The notes: generated from the letters alone by a model not told the origin. Positions 36,399 through 46,037 are shown, counted from the first letter of the stretch. The stretch: DNA of 64,000 nt from Rhizobium grahamii CCGE 502 (GCF_000298315.2 NZ_AEYE02000035.1:1-64000), one strand, 5' to 3'. Translations and numbers: made by a program.

Positions 36399-37688
36399 AT
36401 GAAGAGCACCCTTTGCATAGTACTAGCCGCTCTGATGGTAACAGCGGGGGCCATGCCCACCTCGGCCAAGGTCGTCAAGCCGACGCCGAAGCCCGTTGTC
36501 GAAACATATGCAAACTTCGAGGCGATGCGGATCGCAAAGGGCTGGCCCGACGTCTCAGCGGCAACGAAGCTTTCCCTGCCGAAGCGGCTGTTGATCGCCA
36601 CGGCAGCCCTGACAACCAAGGACAGGATGGTGCGCGATCCCGATTACGGCTTCGCGCTTCTGCTCGCCGGGCCTACCTCCCGGGATGCCACACGTCTACT
36701 CGCCAAGGGCGTTCTGATGAACGACTATAGCTTCGGGGAGAGGACACCGGCCGTCCTTCGCTCTCTTGCAAGCGAAGCGATGCGCGGATGCAAAAGCTGT
36801 GTGGCGGCCTATGGATTGATCCACTTCGAAGGCGAGGACATTCCCCGGAATGATGCAGTCGCCTATAAATGGTATCGCTGGGCGGCGGTCGTCGGAAACG
36901 CAAAGGGCATCGAGGCAACGTCCCTTGCGCTTGTCGAAGGTCGCGGCACGCCGAGGAATATTGCCGAGGCCAAGAAATGGGCCGCCCGCCTTGAGCCGGC
37001 ACGGCGGGCAAAGCTCTACACCGAGATGGCTAAGCGCGTCGTGTTGAGCAATAGCGACGAGGACATGGCGGCAAGCGCCGACCTTCTCTTGCAATCGATG
37101 ACACTCAATCCGGCGGATGCCGGCCGGCCGGCAAAACAGCTTCTCAATCTCGACTACGATGCTCCCACGCAGGAAAAGGCAATGGCGGCGATCCGGGCCG
37201 CCGGTCCAAAGGTCGACCCGAATGCGCTCAAGGTCATGGCAGAGGTCCTGTGGAAGAGGAGCAATCCGGAGGCGGTCAGCGAGGCTGTTTCAATGTTCCA
37301 GACGCTGGCCACGAGGGGCGACACCGAGGCCGTCGACTATTTGTCCCGGGCGCTTGCCCGCTCGGATCTCGACAAGGCGACGAAAGACCGGATCGTCGCA
37401 AGTCTGACCCTCGCCGCAGACAGCGGTTACGCACAAGCCTCGAAGGCACTTGGCAACGCCTATTACTACGGAACAGGGGTCGACGCCTCGCTCGAGAAAG
37501 CGGAAAGCTATCGCGAGAATGCGGCCAGGCAGAATGATCCCGAAGCCCAGTATCTTCTTGGCATGATGTTGCTGCAGTCGACGGGCGATAGCGAGAATGA
37601 CGCCAGGGGCCGCCAATGGCTCGAGAAGTCCGCGACAGGTGGATATCCATTGGCGCGAGCTGCACTCCAGAAGCTGTCATCGAATTGA
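36399..37688 (+). CDS. Periplasmic Sel1-repeat protein 3
   Basis: This 429-residue protein is the last gene of the alginate-type operon. Start 36399 is chosen for AGGAG 8 nt upstream. Signal peptide: STLCIVLAALMVTAGAMPTSA. Two clusters of Sel1 repeats are visible: GLIHFEGEDIPRNDAVAYKWY near 150, and LGNAYYYGTGVDASLEKAESY plus YLLGMMLLQSTGDSENDA near the end. In length it is the closest of the three to AlgK. Its C-terminus faces the convergent beta-helix gene with only 32 bp between stops. Confidence 0.83.
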   Translation: MKSTLCIVLAALMVTAGAMPTSAKVVKPTPKPVVETYANFEAMRIAKGWPDVSAATKLSLPKRLLIATAALTTKDRMVRDPDYGFALLLAGPTSRDATRLLAKGVLMNDYSFGERTPAVLRSLASEAMRGCKSCVAAYGLIHFEGEDIPRNDAVAYKWYRWAAVVGNAKGIEATSLALVEGRGTPRNIAEAKKWAARLEPARRAKLYTEMAKRVVLSNSDEDMAASADLLLQSMTLNPADAGRPAKQLLNLDYDAPTQEKAMAAIRAAGPKVDPNALKVMAEVLWKRSNPEAVSEAVSMFQTLATRGDTEAVDYLSRALARSDLDKATKDRIVASLTLAADSGYAQASKALGNAYYYGTGVDASLEKAESYRENAARQNDPEAQYLLGMMLLQSTGDSENDARGRQWLEKSATGGYPLARAALQKLSSN

Positions 37689-37720
37689 GCGCCGCAGCAG
37701 GGTGCCTGCCTGAGATCGGA

Positions 37721-38782
37721 TCAGCAGTTACGCAGCGGTTCCAGCTTCAATTTTCCCGCTTTTGTTTTCCTGCCGTCACCGTCAAGTGTGTTGCCGCAGA
37801 CCTTGCCTTGGGGTCCACGCTGCGCCTTGACGACGCCGACTCCCACTTTCCGGAAGGTGTTGCCGTAGACGTCATTGTTGATGCCGTCCGTTTCGCTATC
37901 GCCGCCGAGGCGCACACCCGCCCCCTTCACGTTGCTGACGGTATTATAGCGGAATACGTTGTTGTTCCCGCGAGAATCAAAGCCGGCGGAATGCTTGTCC
38001 TTCTGGCCGCTACACCGGTTATGCTCGACGATGTTGCGGCTCGACCCCTCTTTGATGTCGACGCACTCATTGCCGTTCGTGTCGATGACGTTGTGATGCA
38101 CGTGGTTGCCGTCGGAGGCATCGATGGCCCGATCCGGCGCGCCGTGGGCGCCGCGCTGTTCGGGCGCGGTGCCTATATAAATTCCCTCACCGTTCTTTCC
38201 GCCACCCCTGAAGGCGAAGTCATAGAGGCCACAATTGCCGATCCTGGAATAGGCAATCTCGTTTCGACGCGTCTGGTAACGGAGCCTAATGCATTCACCG
38301 CCGGCATTGATGACCAACATGTTCACAATGCGAAGTCCCGTCACACCGTCACCGGGCCTCTTTCCGACGACATAGATCAGCTTGTCCCGGTAACTGCCCT
38401 TGTCGTGGCGCGCGCCGAATTTTCCGTCAACCGTGAAGCCCCGCAATTCGAGAAAGTCATGATTGATCTCGATCACCCTTGGTGCTCCGCCACCCTTGAC
38501 GATCGCGGCGCGCGGACCGGTGACAATAATCGGATTGCCTGGCTTGCCGTCCCGAACCGTTTTGAAGTCCTGATAGTAAATCCCTGGCTTCAACCGGATC
38601 ACGTCCCCTGGCCCAGCACTGTCAAGCGCCGACTGGATCGTCCGGCTCCCCGATGGAGATACATCAATGGTCGCCGAAAACCCGGAATTGGCAAACGCCA
38701 TGCATGCACAAACCAGCGTTACAAGGAAGGCAAGACGACAGGACGGGGATGGAGGGGCCATTGCATGTCTCTCGCGTTTCAT
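37721..38782 (-). CDS. Secreted right-handed parallel beta-helix protein
   Basis: This 353-residue protein has a signal peptide (LAFLVTLVCACMAFANSGFSA). The mature start TIDVSPSGSRTIQSALDSAGPGD is the usual opening of pectate-lyase/PL6-like beta-helices. Coils with N-ladders follow (NHVHHNVIDTNGNECVDIKEG, NNVFRYNTVSNVKGAGVRLGG). I cannot point to certain catalytic residues, so the call is structural; a polysaccharide lyase or epimerase acting on the neighbouring polymer is the leading guess. ATG 38782 is used because it places the signal peptide well; 38761 and 38821 are alternatives and no start has a strong SD. It converges on the alginate-type operon. Confidence 0.75.
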   Translation of the reverse strand: MKRERHAMAPPSPSCRLAFLVTLVCACMAFANSGFSATIDVSPSGSRTIQSALDSAGPGDVIRLKPGIYYQDFKTVRDGKPGNPIIVTGPRAAIVKGGGAPRVIEINHDFLELRGFTVDGKFGARHDKGSYRDKLIYVVGKRPGDGVTGLRIVNMLVINAGGECIRLRYQTRRNEIAYSRIGNCGLYDFAFRGGGKNGEGIYIGTAPEQRGAHGAPDRAIDASDGNHVHHNVIDTNGNECVDIKEGSSRNIVEHNRCSGQKDKHSAGFDSRGNNNVFRYNTVSNVKGAGVRLGGDSETDGINNDVYGNTFRKVGVGVVKAQRGPQGKVCGNTLDGDGRKTKAGKLKLEPLRNC

Positions 38783-38991
38783 CGACGGATTGAGGCAGGC
38801 GGTGCAAGCAGGCTTTCCCATGGCAGTTCTTTTGAAGTCCGGCCAACGGCCAACCATGCCGGTTTAACGCAAGACTTTGTCAAATCATGGATAGGAGACA
38901 AATATTTCGCCGCCTGCTCGTAAAAACGTGAAGTCCCGTCGATCCACCGGCCGACATCGCCTTTTGGGATCGACATCGAAGGAGATGAACC

Positions 38992-39363
38992 ATGTTTAAA
39001 CTCGTCCTTGTTGCCTCCGCCACTCTGTCATTGTCCGCAGCGGTCGGGCTTGCCGACAGCCCCTGGTATCGGATCATTCCAGTGCCGAACGCACCCGGCT
39101 GTAAGGTCCTTGCCGATGCGAATGGCCGACCGATCCAACAACGATACGAAAGCGGCGGCGCGCGTATCTATGGGCTCGGCGGAAAGGCCTGCCCTGAACG
39201 GTTCCCCGGCGAGAACTACGCGACGATCTCGACCGCTCGATCGATAACAACAGACGGAAACTTCGCGCGGATCGTGACGAAGACGCGCAAGCTGGTCGTC
39301 ACCCGAGGCGGTACCGGGAGCAACTATACCTTTGCCATCAACAAGCTCGACGTTCCGAGATAG
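38992..39363 (+). CDS. Small exported protein of unknown function
   Basis: A 123-residue protein starts behind GAAGGAGATGAACC and has a signal peptide (MFKLVLVASATLSLSAAVGLA). The mature part contains two cysteines (PGCKVLADANGRP and GKACPERFPG) that could form a disulfide. No family was recognised. It stands alone between the beta-helix gene, which diverges from it, and the phenylacetate region. The following 168 bp hold nothing identified. Confidence 0.7.
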   Translation: MFKLVLVASATLSLSAAVGLADSPWYRIIPVPNAPGCKVLADANGRPIQQRYESGGARIYGLGGKACPERFPGENYATISTARSITTDGNFARIVTKTRKLVVTRGGTGSNYTFAINKLDVPR

Positions 39364-39531
39364 ACAAAGGATGCCGACCTGTTGTCCGCTTTCAGCCTTC
39401 CGCATCAGGACCAGGCGAACGCACTTGCGCGCCCCGGCATTCCCTCACGATAAGGACGGCTCGTCCGGTCATGGAAAGGCCGAAACTGCCCATTCGATGT
39501 GGCAGGTTGGCGGCCTCCATCGAACACTGAG

Positions 39532-41586
39532 CTATGGTGAGCCGAGGCGGCCAGAATTTACGCTCCTTCGCAAAAGGTCGCAGGGGCCTTCCACAAGTCC
39601 TTCGTCGGCGAAACCCTCGAGTATGGCAACGACATCGCCAATTCCCCGCTTCTCGGCATAATGCATCAGGCCGCCCCTGAAGCGCGGGAAGCCGTAACCG
39701 TGAATTTGAACGAGATCGATGTCTTCGGCCCTTGCGGCAATCGTCTCGTCGAGGATTTTTGTGGCCTCGTTGATCATGGGCAGCACGATGCAATCGATGA
39801 TCTCGTCTTCGCGCCACTTTCGTTGCGGCGTTGATGCGGCTTCGGCGGCGATAATCCGTTCGACCGCAGCTGATGGCTTGGGCGTCCGGTCGCCCTTTTC
39901 GTAGTCATACCATCCACCGCCGCTCTTCTGTCCGAAGCGACCCAACCCACAGAGCCGCTCCGCGACCGGTGCAAAGGGCGTTTCACCCCTTTTCCGTGCA
40001 GCCTGACGCTGGAACGCGGCGATGTCGAGGCCGCCGAGGTCCTGGGCCTCGAAGGGGCCCATGGGCAGGCCGAAGCGACGCATGGCGGAATCGACCGCCT
40101 GCGGTGCCACACCGGACAACAGCAGGCGTTCCGCCTGTGCGCGCGTGACCTTCAAGATCCGGTTGCCAATGAAGCCATCGCAGATGCCGGCACGAACCGG
40201 AATCTTGTTCAGCATGCGAGCAAGTGAAAACCCGGTTGCGAGCGTAACCGCAGCCGTATCCCGTGTCGGCACGATCTCCAGCAGTTTCATCACGTTAGCC
40301 GGACTGAAGAAATGCAGGCCGAGAAAGCGCTCCGGATGCTTGATCCCGGCCGCGATCTGCTCGGGATCGAGATAGGAGGTGTTGGTGGCAAGCAGAGCGT
40401 CGGGGCGGCAAACTGCCGATAGTCTGCTGAAGACGTCGCGCTTGACGTCAAGGTCCTCAAAGACGGCCTCGATGACGAGATCGACGTCGGCGAGGGTCCC
40501 ATAATCGGTCGTGGCAGTCACTCCCGAAAGCCGCTTCTCCGCAACGTCGGAACTGATTTTGCCGCGTTTGACGGAGCCTTCGAAGATCGAGCGCAGATTG
40601 GAAAGTCCGCGTTCGAGTGCTGCACTGTCACGCTCGACCAGTGTAACTGGCAATTCTGCATCACAAAATGCGGCTACGATTCCGGCACCCATTGTTCCAC
40701 CGCCGATGACAGCAGCAGACCTGATCTGTCGCGGTGTTGTTGCGCGAAGCTCTGGCGGTCTTGGCGCCGCACGTTCCGCGAAGAAGACGTGGCGCAGCGC
40801 TTCGGCCTGGGGCGAGGCCCGCAAGTCAAGAAAGGTCTCGCGTTCAAACCTCATTGCAGCCTCGAACCCGCCTTCCGAGGCCTTGCGGACACAGTCGAGG
40901 GCGCGAAGGGGAGCTTCCTCCCGCTTGGCGCGCTGCGCAACTGTTTTTGCGGTGGTTTCCCAAAAGCTCGCATCCACAACAGGTACGCTTCGCTCGCAAA
41001 GAGGAGGCGGAAGGGGTCGATCGAGTGCCAGGCGGACGAAGTCGATCGCGCTGGTTTCGAGGTCGTCTTCGACAACAGCGTCGATCAACCCTTGCTCCTG
41101 AGCCCGCACGGCCCTGACCGGTTGGCCCGAGGTTATCATATCAGCGGCGAGTGCCGGTCCGGCGAGACGCGGAAGTCGCACCGTGCCGCCGGCGCCCGGA
41201 ACGATCCCCAGCCGAACTTCCGGCAGGCCAACGCTCGCCGATGGGGTGGCGACGCGAAAACGACAGCCAAGCGCCACCTCAAACCCTCCTCCAAGCGCAC
41301 TGCCATGAACGGCCGCGACCCACGGTTTGGCGGCCTTCTCGATGCGCGTGACGAGATCTGGAAGGTGAGGAGGGAGGGGCGGTCTGCCGAACTCACTGAC
41401 ATCAGCTCCGGCAATGAATGTCCGTCCGGCACAGATCAGGACCACGGCCTCAACCGAAGGATCGCTGTCCAACGTTTCGGCGGCGCTCCAAAGACCCTGT
41501 CGCAGAGCCTGCGACAGGGCGTTGACCGGCGGATTGTCGACGGTCACCACGGCGATATTGCCGGACTGCTTGATTGTCAGCGTCAT
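39532..41586 (-). CDS. Bifunctional enoyl-CoA hydratase / 3-hydroxyacyl-CoA dehydrogenase (FadJ-like)
   Basis: This 684-residue beta-oxidation enzyme is probably the PaaF + PaaH step of phenylacetate breakdown (hydration of 2,3-dehydroadipyl-CoA and oxidation of 3-hydroxyadipyl-CoA). The N-terminal crotonase domain (about 1-190) has the oxyanion segment [13 protein letters not shown] and [14 protein letters not shown]. The NAD domain starts near 290 with [11 protein letters not shown], and [14 protein letters not shown] carries the catalytic His. Two C-terminal dehydrogenase domains follow ([16 protein letters not shown]). It lies 107 bp downstream of paaN in the same direction. No separate paaF or paaH is in the window. 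A general fatty-acid role cannot be excluded. Confidence 0.9.
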   Translation of the reverse strand: MTLTIKQSGNIAVVTVDNPPVNALSQALRQGLWSAAETLDSDPSVEAVVLICAGRTFIAGADVSEFGRPPLPPHLPDLVTRIEKAAKPWVAAVHGSALGGGFEVALGCRFRVATPSASVGLPEVRLGIVPGAGGTVRLPRLAGPALAADMITSGQPVRAVRAQEQGLIDAVVEDDLETSAIDFVRLALDRPLPPPLCERSVPVVDASFWETTAKTVAQRAKREEAPLRALDCVRKASEGGFEAAMRFERETFLDLRASPQAEALRHVFFAERAAPRPPELRATTPRQIRSAAVIGGGTMGAGIVAAFCDAELPVTLVERDSAALERGLSNLRSIFEGSVKRGKISSDVAEKRLSGVTATTDYGTLADVDLVIEAVFEDLDVKRDVFSRLSAVCRPDALLATNTSYLDPEQIAAGIKHPERFLGLHFFSPANVMKLLEIVPTRDTAAVTLATGFSLARMLNKIPVRAGICDGFIGNRILKVTRAQAERLLLSGVAPQAVDSAMRRFGLPMGPFEAQDLGGLDIAAFQRQAARKRGETPFAPVAERLCGLGRFGQKSGGGWYDYEKGDRTPKPSAAVERIIAAEAASTPQRKWREDEIIDCIVLPMINEATKILDETIAARAEDIDLVQIHGYGFPRFRGGLMHYAEKRGIGDVVAILEGFADEGLVEGPCDLLRRSVNSGRLGSP

Positions 41587-41693
41587 TGTCGCATCCTCGT
41601 CTGCACTGCAAATGTGCCTGTTTGCATCCCCTCTGCACCTCCTTTAGTTCAGAAGGGAACAGGCTCCATGCGATTGCCCGTTCGCAAAGCTGG

Positions 41694-43352
41694 TCAGGCC
41701 GCCTTCGGTTGGCGCCACATAACGATGCGGAACCGGTTTGCCACAAAGGCCGCGTCGGTGAGGCTGGCATTGCCTGCGGGGTTTGCACCTGTGACGTGGA
41801 AATCACTGAACGCTGCGCTCTGGTTCACGAAGATTCCACCCGTCAAATTGATCGAAAGATTGACGCCGGCTGCGCAAAACGCGTCCACGGCATCCTCAAT
41901 CCTGGTCCCGTCGGTGTCATAAAGCGCCGCCGTGATCGCGCCCTTCCGACGGGCAAGGCTTGCCGCCTTCACAATGCCATCGGAGGCATCGGCGACTGCG
42001 ACGATGAAGGCGATCGGGCCAAAGCGCTCTTCCTCATGCGCATTCGTCTGGTCGGCATCGACGCCAAGGACAAGGGGTGTTGCCGTGCGCGTATCCCCGG
42101 CGTTGATCGGGGCAGAGTCGCGAATGAGCGTTCCGAGGCTGCGGGCTTTTTCGATCCGCCCTAGGGTCGCCGGGTTGGCGATTGCCCCACAGACGCCGGC
42201 AGCACGTGCAGGGTCGGCAAGAAGGTCGTCGATGGCAGCGGCAACTCCCCTCGCCACGTCGTCGAAACTCTTGTGGCCCTCGTTCGTATCGATGCCGCTC
42301 CTCGGGACATAAATGTTCTGCGGAGCGGTGCACATCTGGCCGCTGTAGAGCGAGAGAGAAAAGGCGAGGTTGGCGCACATGCCGGCAAAGTCGTCGGTCG
42401 CGGCGACGACGATCGAATTGACGCCGGCTTCTTCGGTGTAGACCTTTGCCTCCCCGGCATTCTTGCGCACCCAGTCACCAAAACTGCTCGAGCCGGTGTA
42501 GTCGATGATCCTCACAGCGTCGTTCTCAACGAGATCGCGGGTGATTTCTGCACCGGGAGCATCGGCTGCGAGAAGCGCGATGTTGGGGTCAAATCCCTCT
42601 TCGGCAAGTACCTGTCTGATGACCGAAATGGTAATCGCCAACGGTAGGATCGCGCCCGGATGCGGCTTGACGATGACTGTGTTGCCTGTGGCAAGACTGG
42701 CAAACAGGCCGGGATAGCTGTTCCAGGTAGGGAAGGTCTGGCAGCCGATCACCAGCGAGACGCCACGCGGCACGACCCGCCAATGCTTTTGAAGAACGAT
42801 GGACTCGGCTTTTCCCTGCGGTTTGATCCAGACCGCCTGAGCCGGCGTGCGGGTTATCTCGGCGAAGGCGTAGGCAACGGCCTCCAGGCCGCGGTCCTGT
42901 GCATGCGGTCCGCCAGCCTGGAACGCCATGGCAAAGGCCTGCCCCGTCGTGTGCATGACGGCATTGGCGATCTCAAAGCTCAGGTGATTGAGGCGCGTGA
43001 GAACTTCGAGGCAGATGCCGGTTCGGGTCTTTACCGTGGCAATTGCCCATGCGGGTGCCGCTGTCTGCGAGGCGGCAACAAGGGTGCTGGCATCGGATGC
43101 CGGATAGGTGATGCCGAGCGCCGAGCCGAATGGGGAGACTTCCGTGCCGACTTTCCCCGTCCCGGGATGATCGGGCAGGTCGAAAGGCTTGGCGAGCCTC
43201 GCGTTGTAGGATGCCAGGCCGTCGTCCTTGGCGGTTTCGCCATAAATCTTGCCGCTTGGGGTTTCAGGATAGGCCGACCAGTAGCCGCGCTCCTGCGCGG
43301 CCTTCAGTGCAGAGGCAAGTGTCGACTGGTGTCGGTCAAAAAGGGCATCCAT
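41694..43352 (-). CDS. paaN: Phenylacetic acid degradation protein PaaN (aldehyde dehydrogenase-like)
   Basis: This 552-residue protein is of the stand-alone PaaN type. It has an aldehyde dehydrogenase fold with VIGCQTFPTWNSYPGLFASLATGNTV-type cofactor region, TEEAGVNS (general base Glu) and SGQMCTAPQN with the catalytic Cys. There is no MaoC hydratase domain. ATG 43352 is chosen for GAGG 8 nt upstream. It probably oxidises a ring-cleavage semialdehyde. A second, fused PaaZ is encoded at 47377-49452, so the two may overlap in function. It is divergent from paaG across a TetR-type operator. Confidence 0.87.
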   Translation of the reverse strand: MDALFDRHQSTLASALKAAQERGYWSAYPETPSGKIYGETAKDDGLASYNARLAKPFDLPDHPGTGKVGTEVSPFGSALGITYPASDASTLVAASQTAAPAWAIATVKTRTGICLEVLTRLNHLSFEIANAVMHTTGQAFAMAFQAGGPHAQDRGLEAVAYAFAEITRTPAQAVWIKPQGKAESIVLQKHWRVVPRGVSLVIGCQTFPTWNSYPGLFASLATGNTVIVKPHPGAILPLAITISVIRQVLAEEGFDPNIALLAADAPGAEITRDLVENDAVRIIDYTGSSSFGDWVRKNAGEAKVYTEEAGVNSIVVAATDDFAGMCANLAFSLSLYSGQMCTAPQNIYVPRSGIDTNEGHKSFDDVARGVAAAIDDLLADPARAAGVCGAIANPATLGRIEKARSLGTLIRDSAPINAGDTRTATPLVLGVDADQTNAHEEERFGPIAFIVAVADASDGIVKAASLARRKGAITAALYDTDGTRIEDAVDAFCAAGVNLSINLTGGIFVNQSAAFSDFHVTGANPAGNASLTDAAFVANRFRIVMWRQPKAA

Positions 43353-43384
43353 CACATGTTCCTCTCATCGTGCGGATTTATAAT

Positions 43385-43432
43385 TGACCGGCCGGTCGGT
43401 TTATGCAAGAGTTTTTTCTTAACCGTCCGATC
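43385..43432. promoter_or_regulatory. PaaR-type operator between paaN and paaG
   Basis: GACCGGCCGGTC (43386-43397) is a perfect 12-bp palindrome. Extended as TGACCGGCCGGTCGGTT on the plus strand (43385-43401), its complement matches the paaJ-promoter site at 55343-55359 in 15 of 17 positions. A weaker copy, TTAACCGTCCGATC, lies at 43419-43432. The site is 33 bp from paaN and 51 bp from paaG, so one site can repress both directions. Confidence 0.75.
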
Positions 43433-43452
43433 CTGGCGGAACTGGAGGAAAC

Positions 43453-44247
43453 ATGTCCGAATCCGACACAGTCCTGTCGGCGTTTGCCGATGGCGTCCTT
43501 GTTTTGACGCTCAATCGTCCCGACAAGCTCAATGCCTTTAACGAAGACATGCACCTGGCGCTGCGCACCGGCTTCGAGCGCGCCCATAACGACGCCGCGG
43601 TGCGCGCTGTGCTTCTGACCGGTAGTGGCCGGGGCTTTTGTGCCGGGCAGGACCTCAGTGATCGTGATCCACGAAAGGGTGGCGCAGCCCCGGACCTTGG
43701 GGGCACTATTGAACAATTCTACAACCCGCTGATCCGCCTGATCAGGACACTCGACAAGCCCGTTGTCTGTGCCGTGAACGGCGTTGCCGCTGGCGCCGGC
43801 GCCAATATCGCGCTTGCCTGCGACATCACTCTGGCAGCACGCTCGGCGCGCTTCATCCAGGCCTTTGCCAAGATCGGGCTGGTACCCGATTCTGGTGGCA
43901 CCTGGAGCCTGCCGCGTTTGCTTGGTGAGGCGCGCGCAAAGGCGCTGGCTCTGACGGCCGAACCGCTCGACGCTGAAACGGCGGCGGGCTGGGGCCTGAT
44001 CTGGAAGACGGTCGACGATGCGGCACTTCTCGATGAAGCCACGGCTCTTGCCACCAAACTCGCAGCCGGACCGACAACGGGCCTCGGCATGACCAAACGC
44101 GCCATTCAGGCGGCCGCCACCAATTCGCTGGATGAGCAGCTTGAACTCGAACGCGATCTGCAGCGCGAGGCGGGACGGAGTGCCGATTACGCCGAAGGCG
44201 TTGCCGCATTCCTCGACAAGCGCAAGCCGGAGTTTAAGGGACGATGA
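43453..44247 (+). CDS. paaG: 1,2-epoxyphenylacetyl-CoA isomerase
   Basis: This 264-residue crotonase-fold enzyme isomerises ring-1,2-epoxyphenylacetyl-CoA to the oxepin. It has the CoA/oxyanion segments GRGFCAGQDLSDRD and NGVAAGAGANIALACDI, and the PaaG-type catalytic Asp in GLVPDSGGTWSLPR. GGAGG lies 6 nt before the ATG. It is first in the paaG-I-K-R operon and overlaps paaI by ATGA. Confidence 0.92.
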   Translation: MSESDTVLSAFADGVLVLTLNRPDKLNAFNEDMHLALRTGFERAHNDAAVRAVLLTGSGRGFCAGQDLSDRDPRKGGAAPDLGGTIEQFYNPLIRLIRTLDKPVVCAVNGVAAGAGANIALACDITLAARSARFIQAFAKIGLVPDSGGTWSLPRLLGEARAKALALTAEPLDAETAAGWGLIWKTVDDAALLDEATALATKLAAGPTTGLGMTKRAIQAAATNSLDEQLELERDLQREAGRSADYAEGVAAFLDKRKPEFKGR

Positions 44248-44693
44248 CGGACAGGATGGTTCTGACGGCACAGGCGCTTGCCGATGCCTGTGCGGATGCG
44301 ATGTGGCGAGAGGACAATGCGACGCGCCACCTCGGCATGAGAAGGGACCGCGTCGCGCCCGGCCTGGCGGTGATCTCGATGGTGATCAGACCGGAAATGA
44401 CCAACGGACACGGAACCTGCCATGGCGGCTATATCTTCACGCTGGCTGATTCCGCGTTCGCCTTTGCCTGCAACACATACAATCAGCGTGCCGTCGCACA
44501 GCATTGCTCGGTCACCTATATCGCGCCGGCTTTTGCCGGCGACCGGTTGATGGCGACGGCGCGTGAGGTTTCGCGACGCGGCCGCGGCGGCATCTACGAT
44601 ATCAACGTGACCAATCAGAACGGCGCGCACATTGCTGAATTCCGCGGCCATTCGCGCACCGTCAAGGGCACTCTTTTGCCGGAAGAGGCGTAA
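44244..44693 (+). CDS. paaI: Hydroxyphenylacetyl-CoA thioesterase
   Basis: This 149-residue hotdog-fold thioesterase has the PaaI signature GTCHGGYIFTLADSAFAFACN, with the catalytic Asp in LADSAF. It hydrolyses dead-end CoA esters and frees trapped CoA when the ring-opening pathway stalls. It is translationally coupled to paaG, and paaK follows after 33 bp. Confidence 0.92.
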   Translation: MTDRMVLTAQALADACADAMWREDNATRHLGMRRDRVAPGLAVISMVIRPEMTNGHGTCHGGYIFTLADSAFAFACNTYNQRAVAQHCSVTYIAPAFAGDRLMATAREVSRRGRGGIYDINVTNQNGAHIAEFRGHSRTVKGTLLPEEA

Positions 44694-44726
44694 AGCCGCC
44701 GGCCGCTTATCTCGGAGGAGACAGAC

Positions 44727-46037
44727 ATGGAAGACCTAACACCCCGCCCAGGCGACCTCGACGCGATCGAAAGGGCATCGCGCGACGAGATTGCCGCCCT
44801 CCAGCTTGACCGGATGAAATGGTCGCTCGGCCACGCCTATGACAACTCATCCTTCTACCGTGCACGGTTTGACGAGGCAGGCGTCCATCCCTCGGATCTG
44901 AAGTCGCTTGCCGATCTTGCGAAGTTCCCGTTCACGACCAAGAAGGACCTCCGCGACACCTATCCGTTCGGAATGTTTGCCGTGCCGCGGGAGAAGCTGG
45001 TGCGCATTCATGGATCTTCGGGCACCACAGGCAAGCCGACGGTCGTCGGCTATACGCAGAAGGATATCGACACCTGGGCGGATGTGGTGGCGCGCTCGAT
45101 CCGGGCTGCGGGCGGACGGCGAGGCGATATGGTGCATGTAGCCTACGGCTACGGGCTTTTTACCGGCGGCCTTGGCGCCCATTACGGGGCCGAGCGACTT
45201 GGCTGTACCGTCGTGCCGATGTCTGGTGGGATGACGGAGCGGCAGGTCACCCTGATGCAGGATTTCAAGCCGCGCATCATCATGGTGACGCCCTCCTACA
45301 TGCTTTCGATCCTCGACGAGTTTCGAAGGCAAGGGATCGATCCGCGCGAGAGCTCGCTGGCGGTCGGCATCTTCGGCGCCGAGCCCTGGACCAATGCGAT
45401 GCGCCAGGAAATCGAACAGTCGTTCGACATTCATGCCGTCGACATCTATGGCCTCTCCGAGGTCATGGGGCCCGGCGTTGCCAGTGAATGCGTCGAGACC
45501 AAGGACGGCCTGCATATCTGGGAAGATCACTTCTATCCCGAAATCATCGACCCGGCGACGGGCGAAGTTCTTCCCGATGGCGAGGTGGGCGAGCTTGTCT
45601 TTACGACGCTGACCAAGGAAGGCCTGCCAATCATCCGCTACCGCACGCGCGACCTGACGCGGCTATTGCCCGGCACGGCCCGCTCCATGCGGCGCATCGA
45701 AAAGATCACCGGCCGCTCCGACGACATGATGATCCTGCGCGGCGTCAACGTCTTCCCGACCCAGATCGAGGAGCAGATCCTCAAGTGTCAGGGGCTTGCC
45801 CCACATTTCCAGATCGAACTCAGCCGGGCCGGCCGAATGGACCAGATGACGGTGCATGTCGAGTGTACGCCCGACGCGGCCGACGAAATGGCACGCGCCT
45901 CCTCGGCAAAATCCCTTGCCCACTACATCAAGAGCGTCGTTGGTGTTACCACAAGGATCGAGATTCGCGATCCGGGCGGAGTCGCCAGATCCGAAGGCAA
46001 GGCAAAACGGGTCCTCGACAACAGACCCAAGGAATAA
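44727..46037 (+). CDS. paaK: Phenylacetate-CoA ligase
   Basis: This 436-residue AMP-forming ligase makes phenylacetyl-CoA, the first pathway step. The AMP-binding loop reads HGSSGTTGKPTVVGYT (about 92-107). IYGLSEVMGPGVASEC is the aromatic-substrate/adenine region and the C-terminal lid holds RSDDMMILRGVNVFPTQIEE. AGGAG lies upstream of the ATG. The length fits PaaK (about 430-440). Confidence 0.94.
   Translation: MEDLTPRPGDLDAIERASRDEIAALQLDRMKWSLGHAYDNSSFYRARFDEAGVHPSDLKSLADLAKFPFTTKKDLRDTYPFGMFAVPREKLVRIHGSSGTTGKPTVVGYTQKDIDTWADVVARSIRAAGGRRGDMVHVAYGYGLFTGGLGAHYGAERLGCTVVPMSGGMTERQVTLMQDFKPRIIMVTPSYMLSILDEFRRQGIDPRESSLAVGIFGAEPWTNAMRQEIEQSFDIHAVDIYGLSEVMGPGVASECVETKDGLHIWEDHFYPEIIDPATGEVLPDGEVGELVFTTLTKEGLPIIRYRTRDLTRLLPGTARSMRRIEKITGRSDDMMILRGVNVFPTQIEEQILKCQGLAPHFQIELSRAGRMDQMTVHVECTPDAADEMARASSAKSLAHYIKSVVGVTTRIEIRDPGGVARSEGKAKRVLDNRPKE

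Noticed and set aside
37691-37712. GCAGG-GTG-CCTGC inverted repeat between the Sel1 gene 3 and beta-helix stops
   Set aside because: Stem of only 5 bp with no U-run on either strand; too weak to call a terminator.
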